Positions 1 through 12,638 of a stretch of 64,000 nt of DNA are shown here, one piece after another. Both the position numbers and the translations under genes were made by a program. How positions within the stretch are numbered: position 1 is the first letter of the stretch; every line of letters begins with the position of its first letter. The notes under the pieces were generated by a model. It had not been told where the DNA came from and searched no databases. It was given only the letters and a program-made list of their open reading frames with translations. The stretch covers positions 2,239,501-2,303,500 of the forward strand of contig CP114489.1 in NCBI GenBank assembly GCA_027186245.1, written 5' to 3'. The DNA is from Coriaria nepalensis. Its lineage: Eukaryota > Streptophyta > Magnoliopsida > Cucurbitales > Coriariaceae.

Positions 1-58
1 GCTCTGATGGGAGTTTGTTTGATGGTTTAGAGTTAGACAGGAAAATTGTTGCAGTACA

Positions 59-3000
59 ATGTCTATGGTTGATGAACCGCTATATCCTATAGCTGTTCTT
101 ATAGACGAGCTAAAAAATGATGACATCCAACTGCGGTTAAATTCAATCCGTAGGCTCTCTACAATTGCACGAGCTCTTGGAGAGGAGCGAACTCGGAAGG
201 AACTGATCCCATTTCTGAGTGAAAACAACGATGATGATGATGAGGTACTACTTGCAATGGCAGAGGAGTTGGGGGTGTTTATCCCATATGTTGGGGGAGT
301 GGAGCATGCTCATGTCTTGCTCCCACCTTTGGAGACCCTCTGCACTGTGGAGGAAACCTGTGTCAGAGACAAAGCTGTAGAGTCATTGTGCAGAATTGGT
401 TCTCAAATGAGGGAAAGTGATTTGGTCGACTGGTTCATTCAGTTGGTTAAGGTTAATTTTCCACCTCTGTATATTTAGATTCACCATCATTGTTCTAACC
501 ATTGCTTCCCATTGCCCAGTGACATAAGTTTATAACCTTTTTACAAGATATTCTTGGTAATATCTATCATCGAAAGATTTGTTCTTAAAACCTTGTATCC
601 TTGATGGAATGTTAATCTTGGACATGGAAACTAGAAATTCTTTTGTTGGTTTCACCGAATTTGGTTTTCACAAAGCATAGAAAGAGTTAAGTATTTCTCA
701 TGAAATGAGGGTTTCTGGGGACAAGTGGCGTTGATGACATTAATGAGGTTGATTAGCTAAAACTAGTGTAGCTTACGGTGCATTTAGCTACTCTTTGGAG
801 TCATATTATAGTTTCTTGATTTATTAGTGACTTCAGTTGCTGGATAACATAAATTCTTACCACTGAATTGTATAAATGAAAGTTAAACATGATATATTGT
901 ATTTTTATGTCATTCATTTGCATGCTAAATAACATGGGAGTTGTGTGCAAAATTAATGGAATTTATTGTTATCAGAGATTGGCAGCAGGAGAATGGTTTA
1001 CGGCTCGAGTCTCTGCATGTGGACTATTCCATATTGCCTATCCTAGTGCCCCAGAGATGTTGAAGACGGAGTTGCGGTCAATATATGGCCAACTGTGTCA
1101 AGATGACATGCCTATGGTTAGGAGGTCTGCTGCAACAAATCTTGGAAAATTTGCTGCTACAGTTGAAACTGCTCATCTAAAGAGTGACATCATGTCAATA
1201 TTTGAGGATCTTACACAGGATGGTAATTTTCTATCTATGCCTGAAATCAAATGAGATATCTGAATGAGGAGTGGCATAAAAAATAAAAACTTTGGAACAC
1301 AATTATTAATCATTAATTTTGATACCATACTCGAAACTCCTATTTTGTTTTTGTTTTTATTTATTTATTTATTTATTTTATCATTTACATTGATGTTCTT
1401 ATTTTATATTTATTTTCAGACCAAGATTCTGTTCGATTATTAGCCGTTGAAGGTTGTGCCGCTCTTGGAAAATTATTGGAGCCCCAAGATTGTGTTGCAC
1501 ATATTCTGCCAGTTATTGTTAACTTTTCTCAGGTACCTTGTTCATCATTTCTCATAAAAAATCGTTTGTTCTTATATTCTTGTTGTTGGTCATTGATGTC
1601 AATCATCTAGAGGCTGTTGAGAAATATGTAGGTGGTCCATATTTTTTAGAAAATACCAGAAGTAATACCCAAATATTAGAACTTTGAGAACATGTGCTGG
1701 TTGATCCTTACATTGCTGAGTTATGGAAATTTCCTTTTATCTAGGGAGAATTTTTTTAACGATGGAAATTATTTCACTAGATCCAGAGACTCAGGCAGAA
1801 CACTATCTACCTGTGACATTTTGACTTATTCAGAACGATCTTACCCAGTTGTATTTGTTCGAGTATGATTTCTAGAATCACTTTATTCCTTGGACTAAGA
1901 CTATGTATGGACGTCTATGTGCATTATTCCCCTATAAGCTTATTTGACTCTCATTTTACTTATTTTGGTTATCTTTTTCTTTGATTGATTATCGACAGGA
2001 TAAATCTTGGCGTGTGCGATACATGGTTGCCAATCAGTTGTATGAGCTGTGTGAAGCTGTGGGACCTGAACCTACTAGGTACTTTTTATGCTAATATATT
2101 CTCCCAAATGTGTAAAGAAATTTAGAGCAGCTATTGGTAATCTAACTCATTGTTAAATCCAGCAATTTGCTATATATGTTAAGATATCAGTGGGATGGGG
2201 TGTTATTTTGTATAAATGTGCTTTTGATTATTGCCAAGTATTGAACTGTTTTCAATTATAATCCCTTTTAAAGTAATTTGACTTTTATTAACCATATAAT
2301 TAGAACGGACTTGGTTCCTGCATATGTGCGGTTGCTTCGAGACAATGAGGCTGAGGTTCGTATTGCAGCTGCTGGTAAAGTAACCAAGTTTTGCCGAATC
2401 TTAAATCCAGAACTGGCCATTCAACACATTCTTCCTTGTGTGAAGGTGCATATACTTATTACTTTTTGTGGACTTTGTATTAGGCTGTGGTTTACAGTAC
2501 TATATATGCCCTTTTACTTAATCTATCTTAATGTTTTGCTACGACCTCTGTAGGAATTGTCATCAGATTCTTCCCAGCATGTTCGCTCTGCTTTGGCTTC
2601 AGTTATAATGGGAATGGCTCCTGTATTGGGAAAGGTATGTTATTGGTTTCTGCTTTTGTTTTTGTATTGTATAGAATAAGCACTAGATTGTTTGACATTT
2701 TTAGGGCAGGATACTGACTGCCTTTTGGGGAGTTTGGAATTTCCTATGCTTGATGTCTAAACTTTTGTACAATGCAGACTTCATGCATTGTGGCTTGTAT
2801 ATTTTGTTCACAATCTGATTGATACAGCCCCTGTACTTTCCATGTTGTAATTGTTCCGCTTGCTATTAACTATTAGTTCGTTCACAACGGTCTTTTATAC
2901 TGCTTCTTATTATATTTTGTTCATAGCTGGTTTTATACATAGTTTTTTCTCTCTGATTTGAGATTTCTCTATTTGTCATTCCTTCTCAACGGTTTGGCAT

Positions 3001-4983
3001 CTCATTGTATTTCCAAAGAGGTTCACCGTCAACAATGATGTATCTATTCTTTTGTCTTGTTCCAGAGAAAAAATATTGTCTGAAACATGAACAATTTTTC
3101 TATTCGGGTAAAACATGGGAATTGGGAAATCATCCACTGAAATGCAGCAAGCACTGGATAATTTTTAAGTTGCAGTAAAGTTTTAAAATATTATGGAGAG
3201 AGAGGCACAAGGTTTTGCATGAATTTCCTGCTTCAATGAGTCAATTTTCCGAATAATCTATTTTGGTTTTGTGCATTGAATTTGAGAATCTAATTCTAGT
3301 GATCTATGCAGGATGCAACGATTGAACAGCTTCTTCCAATTTTTCTCTCACTTTTGAAGGATGAATTTCCTGATGTACGCCTTAATATAATTAGCAAGCT
3401 TGATCAAGTCAATCAGGTTTGTACTATTAATTTGTTTAATTATATGGATAAAATTGTGGTTGTCCCTCACTTGGGTTGCATAACACGATGAATTATATGC
3501 TTTTCCATATGCTGCCATTTTAAAGTAAGCCTTTTACAGGTTATTGGAATTGATCTGCTGTCTCAATCACTATTACCAGCAATTGTAGAGCTCGCGGAAG
3601 ATAGACATTGGAGAGTTCGACTTGCAATAATCGAGTATATTCCCTTATTGGCCAGTCAATTAGGTGTAGGGTTTTTTGATGATAAGCTCGGTGCTCTTTG
3701 CATGCAGTGGTTACATGATAAGGTCAGCATTCTCCCATCTCGCATGGATAAAATTTTATGCATGGCAATCTTCTTGTATTTATAGTACATAATCCAACTC
3801 CATACTTAAAAACATTATGCTCTCTTTGCAAGTGTACTGTGTCCTGCTTTCAACAGCTAGCATCACTTTTATCTGTTGTGCAAGTGTGTAACGTCGAGGG
3901 ACAGTAGACTTGACAACAAATTAGGGCATTGGATAGTTGAATGAGTGGTTTGATTTATTAGGGGATAGTAATTGGTGTGTTTCTTAACTTTTGGAAGCTG
4001 AAGTTCATTACTGCATTTTGATTCTCATTTCTGTAGAAACCCAGGATTTGGTCAAAGGTTGCACTCTGATAATCGGACCAATGCTATACTTAACTTGCTA
4101 GGGAAGACAAAGTTATAGTCTCAATATTAACAAGAGCTGTTGGAAAACCAAACATTGGTGGTTCTGTATAGCATCTGGAACTTTTTCTCTGCCTTCTTAG
4201 CTTTGTAGTTGGATACTCATTGTTTTGGGGACCTCTGGCAGGTTTACTCAATTCGAGATGCAGCTGTTAACAATTTGAAACGCCTTGCAGAAGAGTTTGG
4301 TCCTGAATGGGCAATGCAACATATAGTTCCACAGGTATGTTACAAAATTTTTAAGATTTCCGGCCACCCCATTTTATTGTTTCAAAATCTAGACTGTCTT
4401 TGTTCATCCACTAGCATCTAAACCTAAAATCTGGGCTGGGACAGGTTCTTGAAATGATTAGCAACCCACACTATTTGTACCGAATGACCATACTCCATGC
4501 AATCTCTCTTCTTGCTCCAGTCATGGGTTCTGAAACCACGTGCTCAAAGCTGCTCCCTGTGGTTGTTCATGCTTCCAAGGACAGGTAATTGAATTCTTCT
4601 AACAACTCATGTATTGCTTGTTACAATTAAAATACGGTACAATGGATCATTTCTGATTTCTGGGCATGAAATTCAATTATTTTGCAGAGTTCCGAATATC
4701 AAATTTAATGTTGCAAAGGTCCTTCAATCCCTAATCCCTATAGTTGACCAGCCTGTAAGTATCTTTCTAGAAGGTTCTTTTCTACCGAAAATTCTCTCTC
4801 TACCCCCATATCTTCTCTTTTTTATTTTTTATTTTACTAATCTCTCCAAGGAACTTCCTCTGGCAGGTTGTGGAGAATGTAATCCGACCCTGCTTGGTTG
4901 AGCTTAGTGAAGATCCAGATGTTGATTGCCGTTTTTTCGCCAACCAAGCATTGCAGTCAATCGATCATGTCATGATGTCTTGA
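59..4983 (+). CDS. PP2AA: Serine/threonine protein phosphatase 2A 65-kDa regulatory subunit A (scaffold), 12 exons
   Basis: This is the HEAT-repeat scaffold that holds the PP2A catalytic C and regulatory B subunits together in cytosol and nucleus; plant members act in auxin transport, ethylene and stress signalling. Exons read from the sequence are 59-451, 976-1222, 1420-1532, 1999-2078, 2304-2445, 2554-2634, 3312-3416, 3540-3722, 4242-4334, 4445-4584, 4688-4754 and 4867-4983. They sum to 1761 nt and give 586 residues in one open frame, close to the 587 typical of the family. The protein starts [20 protein letters not shown] and ends in DHVMMS. HEAT-type helices recur throughout, with motifs such as [20 protein letters not shown] and [17 protein letters not shown]. 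Nothing is broken or missing. Gene order agrees with RCN1/PP2AA3 loci of Arabidopsis. Only 58 bases of leader lie inside the window, so the promoter is outside. Confidence 0.97.
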
Positions 4984-7900
4984 ACTGGATCTATTTTTAA
5001 TACGGTTTTTATTTATTTATTTATTTATTTTTGAATTCACTGCTGACAAGGTATTGAATGAAGGACCCTTTTCTGATCGAGTTGGTACCGTGACCAAATA
5101 TCATCTTTTTGCTATATATATATATACATGTGTGTGTGTTTCTCCTCTCTCTCTCACCCTCTCCCACGTCGTGCTTTTCAGTGGTAAGGTAGTAGTATTG
5201 TTATCATGTTGTGAGTACTACTGACTAGAGACTTGTTAAGTCATTCATTTTAAAGTTGAGTTTACGCGTCTGTGTCTAGTGTTTGAGAAATGATATATTT
5301 TTTTTATTATATTATATTTGAGATTTTGTTTTTAGTTCAAGTTCTTGAATCATTGTTCCTCTTTATCTCCTTCTCCTTGTTCTTTATTTGAAAATGCATC
5401 AAAAAGTGATAATATAAAGTTAAAAACAAGTTTATTCTTTGCATTTCATCAATGGCTTAGTACATAGGTAAGATGTTCTGGTATAGTATTAGATGGCTTG
5501 CAATGCAACACAAGAAGTAAATTTTTCATTCTCTAGTTGTGTTCTTGGATAACTAGGAAATGTTATGTCTCTACTTTGACATTATAAACATGTAGAACTT
5601 ACCTATATATACAACTTCAGATTCTCTTGTAGCGCAACTAATTGGTATGCTTATTCTCTGGTAAAAAAAAAAAAAGGGTTTATTAATTACACAACAAAAC
5701 ATGACCCAAAAAAGTAGGTTTTCCTTTTTGACAATTTAACCGACTAATAAAAGCCTGAATATGTGCTATCATTTCACGTACTCTTGTTCGGGAAAGCTGA
5801 GACAGACTCAAAATCTGAAAAGCATGGCCAACACCGTTAAAAACCACACACTCCACCTTCTTTCCAGCCCAACGCAAAGCACCACAGAACTCCAAATTTC
5901 TTTTTCCATTCTATATTATTATTACATTTTTTCACTTGTCAGTTGTCATTTAATTTAAGAGTCTGAATTCATTCAATAAATCGATATAGCCAAAGTTTTG
6001 TTTAGGGCTGTGTTGTGATCAAACTATGTCAGCACTGATTATTTATTACAGTATGTGATACTAGACATGGATGAAATGAGATCTCCCTTCTATGTTAAAC
6101 ATGTTCTAATAATCCTTACTAGCTAACAACAATTGAAAATGCGAATCATGCATGATCATTCCTTTCTCTCCATCATTTTTTCTTGTACATGAATCAAATC
6201 AAACTTCTTAGATTGCATCAAGTTAGAGAAGTCCAATATAAATACGTCTTACCCTTTTCGAGCCATAAACATGAAACTAGTCCACAATATATATATACGG
6301 CAATGGTATGGTGTGAAAGTACCAAGTCCAAAATTTTGTGTGGGCATGACATTATTGGGAAATCAAAAGAGCAAGAATGTCATGAAATGGAGTCAATCAA
6401 AACAGTGGAATGGAATTTGACATGCAATTCAGCTTACCTTCTAATAAACATCTTCTCGAGGATTTAAAAAAGAAGAAAAACATGTGATTGGTTTAAAGGA
6501 CGAGTTCCTTCCATGTTTTGAGGGCGTCCATGGGATGTGCCATGGTGTATGTGAAAAAGGAATGGCTATCAATTTGTCAATTTGGTCAAAGACTTTGGCT
6601 TGTAATAATTTTAACCTCAATATCCCACTTTCTCCTACTTCTGCTGGATTAGAAGTGGATAAGATTGGAAACAAGGCTACATGCGTGCCAATTTATGCCT
6701 CACTAATATTAGGTTGAGTAAAAATCTCGTCAGAATTGTGATAAGTTGGTATCAATCTTGGTTTTGATTATTCTTATATTAGTAGCATTATATGACTGAA
6801 ATTATTAGTATCGGCTTGATATCAGTTCCGTTGATATTGAAAAAATATCGGAAGTCCTATTAATACTAATTTCTTTTTAAATGTTAAAAGAGAAGAGAAG
6901 AAGAAAATAAGAAAAGAAGAAGATAATAAACTAAGAAGAAGGTGAATAAGAAGAGAAGGAGAAGAGATAAGAAGAAGAGAAGAAAATAAGAAGTGTAATT
7001 CTATTTTTAATTTTTTTTTTCTTATTATTAACTAGTACTTGAGACCGAGATAAATTTTAAAATTGATTTCAATCCTAATCTCGTTCTCTAGTATCAGGAC
7101 GGGTATTGAAACTCATTTGATATTGAAAGTAGAATCAGAATTAAGATTCTCGTCAAACTGAGAATTTTGCTCACCCCTCCATAACATTTTCATTTCAACC
7201 TTAAAAAGACGTAAACATAAGAGTTTGGAGTTGCTCATATACAAGCATCATAGTGCAAAAACGTGTGCGTCCATAATCTACCGTCCATTTTATATTGATG
7301 GCTAGATTAAAATAAATAAACATATTACAACCTACATAATGATGAGAACATTGTTCTTTTGTTCCGGAAAAAGCCTTAGCTTATTCGCGTTAATCAATAT
7401 CAATCTAACTTTAACATGCTTAATTTGCAAGGTTTTAGGTCCCATTGTTTAAATGTTCATCGAGACAAATAAAAACAAAGAAAAAGTGTAAAAAGCCAAG
7501 ACAAATGGAAATTGGAGACAAGAAGCATGGAACTAACACATAGTCCAAGAGATTGGGAACAAGTAAGGGTTTAACAGATTAATTAAGTTTCTTATAGTTA
7601 CTACATAATGTTATAAATTATGTGGAGGAAAGCAAAGGCCAACAATGTAAGACAATTAGGATGATTGTTTACTTAAACCACGTATCAATTCTTTTATTAG
7701 TATTTTCCTAATCTATTCCCTCTTTTTGGTCATTCGTCTTACTTTCTCTTCTTCAAAAATCAATAAAAAAAAGGAAAAGAGCTACAGAAACTATAGATAA
7801 ACACATGTATTAGTTTAATTAATTAAGTAATAATTTTAATTAAGTAATAATTTTTTTTAATATTAATTTAACAATAATATACTAATTTTTTTTTTAATAA

Positions 7901-8791
7901 TTTAATATTTTATTAAATTCATAAATCTTCTTAATATAAATTATATTAATTTATCAAAATTTTAAATATATATTTCTTAATACACTAAGTAACAAAGATG
8001 CACACATTGGCAATTAATTTTACAAATCAAACAACGTGATCAGTTCATATATAATCAATCACATCAACTCCTTCTTCTTTTTTTTTAGGCTTAATCTATA
8101 TTTTTGTAGATCAAAATACAAGTCATTGAATTAGATTCATTTTAATTTAATTAATAGTCGGAAAAAATAAAAATAAAAATTTATGAAATTTATGTTTTAT
8201 TTGTGTAAGTACATTTAAATTTAAAAAAAATAATTTTAAACTCTACATCAATAAATATTATTAAAATTATTTAATTAGAATCCAACTATTTTTAGATCAG
8301 ATACCCCAAATCTGTCTTAAGCCAATGTTAACAAAACTTTAAACTCACAAAAATCCAATTCTTTGAATAACGTATTCATATATAATAAATAAATAAAAAA
8401 ATGTGTATTAATTAATTATTCTTTGATAACTTATCACGCAACACTCTAGGCCACATCCATCGGATGGAATCCACTCCGGATTTTCCACATCTCTCGCATA
8501 CATCCAATGGAATCGTCAAAAAGTTCTTACCTATTGCATGCATGTTTCAAATCATGAATCTTATTAATTACATTAATTAATTTATTCATTCATTGTATTA
8601 AAATTGATTACAAGAGGAAATATACGTTGGATTTGGATTCATTTGATCACATTATTGTCAGAATTAGAATTTATGGCACTTCTATTGCTGACTCCCCTTT
8701 CGTGATTCTTTTCTCCAAATATAAATTCTCGAGTTGTAACACTTTTCTTATCACAAACCCAGCAAAACCCACTTTTCAATTTGAGTTAGCC
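4984..8791. other. Intergenic region, AT-rich, one gene fragment
   Basis: Apart from the carboxylesterase-like fragment at 5683-5895 I see no gene here. There is a short mixed repeat of TA, TG and TC dinucleotides near 5115-5160, just after the PP2A gene. A purine-rich GAA/AAG stretch lies at about 6885-6990, and there are long A/T runs from 7790 to 8420. Predicted reading frames here are short and show no recognisable domain. Confidence 0.6.
5683..5895 (-). pseudogene. C-terminal fragment of a plant carboxylesterase-like alpha/beta hydrolase
   Basis: On the minus strand a 70-codon frame reads like the C-terminal end of plant carboxylesterases of the CXE/GID1-like family. It has an AGKKVE segment, then GVGHAFQILS containing the position of the catalytic histidine, then a terminal helix ending AHIQAFIS. 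Nothing upstream on that strand supplies the HGG oxyanion motif or the GxSxG nucleophile, and the DNA before 5895 is plain AT-rich sequence. It is therefore a detached last-exon-like fragment. Family recognition rests on a short region, so the exact subfamily cannot be named. Its frame is still open, so the copy may be fairly recent. Confidence 0.5.
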
Positions 8792-9339
8792 ATGGAATCA
8801 GAGGTCGGTGAAAACGAGAATGAAGCGTTCTATGAAGAAATCAGGAGGCAGATCTTGCTCTTGATATCGGAAGATGAGGAATTTGATCATGCCCTGCATG
8901 CAGTGAAGCAGCTGAATTCCAGATCTTCTAGCAATTCTCACACAATAGCTAATAATAGCACAAAAAGCTTGAGAAGTGCTTCTTTCTCTACTAGTACATT
9001 ATCAGAACCTCAAAGCTACTTCAATTGGTGGGAGAATGAGGGTCAAAGGAGTAATCTACCAGCTGTTCCCATTTGGCTTCTGAACTTGTGGGAATGTGGG
9101 AGTGGAACTGGAGTTTTCATCCCTAAGATTGTTAAATCTTCCAGAAGATATAATAATAAACATGAAGGTACATATAATATGAACTGCATGGAGTTTCATA
9201 TTGCTGCATGCATTAATGATACTAATTTGGTTGAGTAGTTGTCCTAATCTGAAGCTGTGTTATATATTATTGTGCAGGATTGATAGCAAATAGGAGGAGA
9301 ATTTACAAGTGTATATCACCTGATCAGAGCAAGTGTTGA
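8792..9339 (+). CDS. Small uncharacterised plant protein, 2 exons, 145 aa
   Basis: I do not recognise a named family. Exon 1 is 8792-9167 and exon 2 is 9278-9339. The splice uses AAG/GTACAT and TGTGCAG/GA, and the join keeps frame (438 nt, 145 residues). I chose the ATG at 8792 because it sits in a strong GCCATGG context; an in-frame start at 8627 would add 55 residues of poor composition. The N-terminal third is acidic and helical (EAFYEEIRRQILLLISEDEE). The middle is Ser/Asn-rich and looks disordered. The C-terminal part carries VPIWLLNLW, then GTGVFIPK, then ANRRRIYKCISPDQSKC across the splice. The preserved frame across a good intron and the motif-like C-terminus argue for a real gene. 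No signal peptide or membrane span is visible. Confidence 0.7.
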
Positions 9340-10570
9340 CCGATATCCTGCATTGAGGAGTACTACTTAACATCTCTCTAGCTTGTTGATTACGCATAGG
9401 CAAATTGTGTAAAGTCAAATAATGTTAATGCAAGATATTTTACCCAGTTCTGTACTATAGAGCTGATTGTAATGCAATGGGATTAGTCTCAAAAGCATCC
9501 AAGACGAGTCATTTAACCCTAGCTTGCTAGTAGCTATTAGTACTATTTTTCCATGCATTAATCATCCTGATCATGATGTATAAATCCAACAAGTGAACAG
9601 ACATATATTAAGATGCTGAACTTAAGCTTGTATCATGTCTCATGTCTCATGTCTGTACCAAAGACTATATATATTATACGAAGGAGTTATTCTAGTCTAT
9701 TCCTAGAGTGAAAATATACGTCATCATTTTTTATTATAATTATCAAATATTTGGGTGCGTCTAACGCTTCGATATCCCATCCGTGCTAATGGAGTCTAAT
9801 AAACTCTTTCTTGGCTAAACTGATGTGCTTGATCATAATTGTTTGGAGTTGAGAATATATAGTTTCAATCATTAGAAAAAAACCCACTACGTCTCATTCT
9901 TTGTCAGACGGTTGTGTGACAGAGACTTTGATATGAATCATGACATGCATGCTTGAAAGTTAAAGGATACTCTATGAATTGTTATTTTGCAAAATATTAC
10001 TCGATGCTTTAAACCCTTTCCATTCTTTCAATGCAAGCGATCGAAATGCATGATAGTAAATATTTTGTGTTCACTTACGGGTTACGTGACAAGTGGAAGG
10101 AGGAAGGATTAAGCAATGAGATATACTTGGTTGGTACATGAACCAAGCTTAATTCGACAATAAACTAAATTTAAGCCGTATAATATATACACATAAATCC
10201 ATTCCAATATATTATCATATATTTAGGCTTCCCTCGCATGCACGTTTTTCCTAGGAAAATGAAAGAGTTTAGACAAATAAGGCATATTCCAACCGCACCA
10301 AGACTATATAATAAGAATAATATATATATATATACTATTAATCGGTTCACCTTAATATAAATCTTAGGCATAATGATATACTCAAACTTTGGGCTTGATT
10401 TCTAATTATATTCTCAATACTTATTGTGTATATTTTCACTCAATGCTCATATCCTTAAATATATGATAATATATTGGAATGGTCAACTTTATGTGTATAT
10501 ATTATACGGAAAATATATGAATAAAAATACCCTATTTCATTATCATCTCATATCTTTCCTTTAAACTCTC
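9340..10570. other. Intergenic region without a recognised gene
   Basis: AT-rich DNA following the small gene. I see short TA runs near 10320-10335 and no coding region, RNA gene or complete repeat. The first part is probably 3' untranslated sequence of the preceding gene. Confidence 0.5.
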
Positions 10571-11480
10571 AAGAGGTGGCAACTATGCCTCTTGGAGATC
10601 CCAATTTGCTAATTTGTTATTTGATTTATCAGATTATTTAGATGGCACTTATCTTTGTCCCTCTGAAACGTTCCAAATAGAGGGTGCAACAACACCAACA
10701 ATAAATCCAAATTACAAACTTTGGTTGCCACAAGACCGACTTATCCTACAGGCTATCCAGGCCTCGGTTGGTGGTAACATTGCACCACTTGTCTCTTCAT
10801 GCAAAACATCGGCAAAAGCATGGTCAAAACTTTAGATAACTTTCGCAAATCGATCTCAAACTCGAATGCTTTCCAAGGAAAGTATATATGTTGCTGACTA
10901 TATGCAAAATATTAAGAGCATCATAGATAATTTAGCTCTAATTGGTCACCCTTTGAACTATGAAGAAATCGTTGCGTATACTCTTAAAAGCCTGGGGAAT
11001 GAATTTAAAGATATAAATGCTGTGATCCGAGCTCGCGACTCAACTATGACATTCAAAAAACTACATGACAAGCTCTTGAATCATGAAACCTATCAGAAGC
11101 GCGATGAAGGCAAATGGGTTGAACCTCCAATTACAGCCCAATACAGCCAAAAATCCAATAACTACAAGGGAAAGGAAGGAAATGGACATTCAAACAAATG
11201 ACAACATAACAATTCGGCCAATTATAGGTCCGGCAATAAAAATTTCAAGGAAACATGGGTCATACTTAGAGTTATCATCCTTATCAAGGAAATAACTTCT
11301 CCATCAACAATAATTACTACAATCCCAACAATGGCGGCAACTCTTACAATCCACAACAACCATGGCATCCCAATTTTGACAACAATCAATCATCAGATGT
11401 TTTTCAATAAATCTGGCCACATAACCAAAGTATGTTGCTCTCGTGCAAAGTCAAATTATATACCCATCTGGCCTCAAGCT
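10571..11480 (+). mobile_element. Ty1-copia retrotransposon gag remnant (broken)
   Basis: Read in shifting frames this matches plant copia Gag (UBN2-type). It runs from NYASWRSQF and DLSDYLDGT at 10578-10640, through NPNYKLWLPQDRLILQAI and AWSKL near 10700-10830, to VADYMQNIKSIIDNLALIGH and LHDKLLNHE at 10890-11090. A stop follows AWSKL at 10833-10835. A weak zinc-knuckle relic (SGHITKVCC) lies near 11410-11435, with the first cysteine pair lost. No protease, integrase, reverse transcriptase or LTR was found beside it, so it is a dead fragment. Confidence 0.8.
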
Positions 11481-11779
11481 AATTTCATGACCATGGATCC
11501 ATGATTACACTTAAAACATATATGCAGTAATTGAAATATAAATTGAGGTATCGATCTCACAAAAAAGTATCGTATAATCAGACTTAGTTAATTAAAGCAA
11601 TCAACGATAATTGATTAAAAAAAATTATATTAAGAATTTAATAATAAAATTGATTAATAATAATAGAAGTAATAAAGTTTTAGGAATCAATTTCAATTTT
11701 CGTTTCACTATGTTAAGTACAAAAGAATGAAAAAAAATATATATTTAAGATATCGAAAATTAAATACTTTAATTATGTT

Positions 11780-12324
11780 AGGTATGCTAAACATAAAGAT
11801 GATAAAGTTCTAATGCAAGATAAAGCTAGTTTAAGTAAATGGAAAGATTATTTCGAGAACCTGCTCAATGAGATAAGTGCAGAGAGATTAAATTTAGAGA
11901 TATATGATATATAAGAAGGGAAACACCTAGTATTCCATCGTATAAGAGGGGTACTGAAGAGGATGAAATCAGGAAAGACAGTTGGACCAGATAATATACC
12001 AATTGAGTTATTTAAGTGTCTAAGAAGAGTTGAAATCTAATAGTTGATAAACTTCTTTAATAGAATTTTAAATAGTATAAAATTATTAGAATCATAGAAA
12101 TATAATATTAAGATATCAATTTATAAAAATAAAAAATATATATATAATTGCTTGAATTATAAAAGAATAAATTTTATGAATTGTACAATAATCTAATAAA
12201 TTATTTATTGCAGTAAAACATTATTAAAAGTTTATTTTAAATTCATATATATTTATTTAAATTATGGATGAGACGATAAAGTATATTCGGAATGAAATGC
12301 TTATAGATGATATCGTTCTAGGTG
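11780..12324 (+). mobile_element. LINE-type non-LTR retrotransposon reverse transcriptase remnant (broken)
   Basis: Conceptual translation with stops gives blocks typical of plant LINE reverse transcriptase in the right order. SKWKDYFENLLNE lies near 11835-11875, MKSGKTVGPDNIPIELFKC near 11960-12020, then an IYKNK block and a CLNYKRINFMN block near 12115-12185, and finally LIDDIVL near 12300-12320, equivalent to the F-A-D-D active-site box. Multiple stops and small deletions show it is inactive. It ends only about 315 bases before the start codon of the GDT1-like gene. Confidence 0.75.
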
Positions 12325-12638
12325 AGTATTTCTCACGCGCAAATAACCCGCGTGGTTCGGTGACAGCCTCCGGGCCCTCGACTTTAGCAAACGTCTCGTT
12401 ATAGGTTAAATTTCCTCTCCGCCTTTTCGCCTTTTATCGAAAGATTCCACTATCATAATCCGCTTGCGCGCGCAGTTTCTTCTTCTCTCCCGCGCTCTCT
12501 CTCCGTTTGGAAATCGCAGCGACTCGCAAAAATTTTTAGAGAGTCAGAGAGTCAGAGAATCCGCGCTTGACGCTCCTCTTTCCGCCGTGGAAAGGATAGC
12601 AGCGCGATTTTTTTCAGCTCCTTCTTCGTTGAACAAAT

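Noticed and set aside
8627..8791. Longer N-terminus (55 extra residues) for the small unassigned gene
   Set aside because: The upstream ATG has poor context and the extra residues look like translated leader; the ATG at 8792 has a GCCATGG context and starts the acidic helix.
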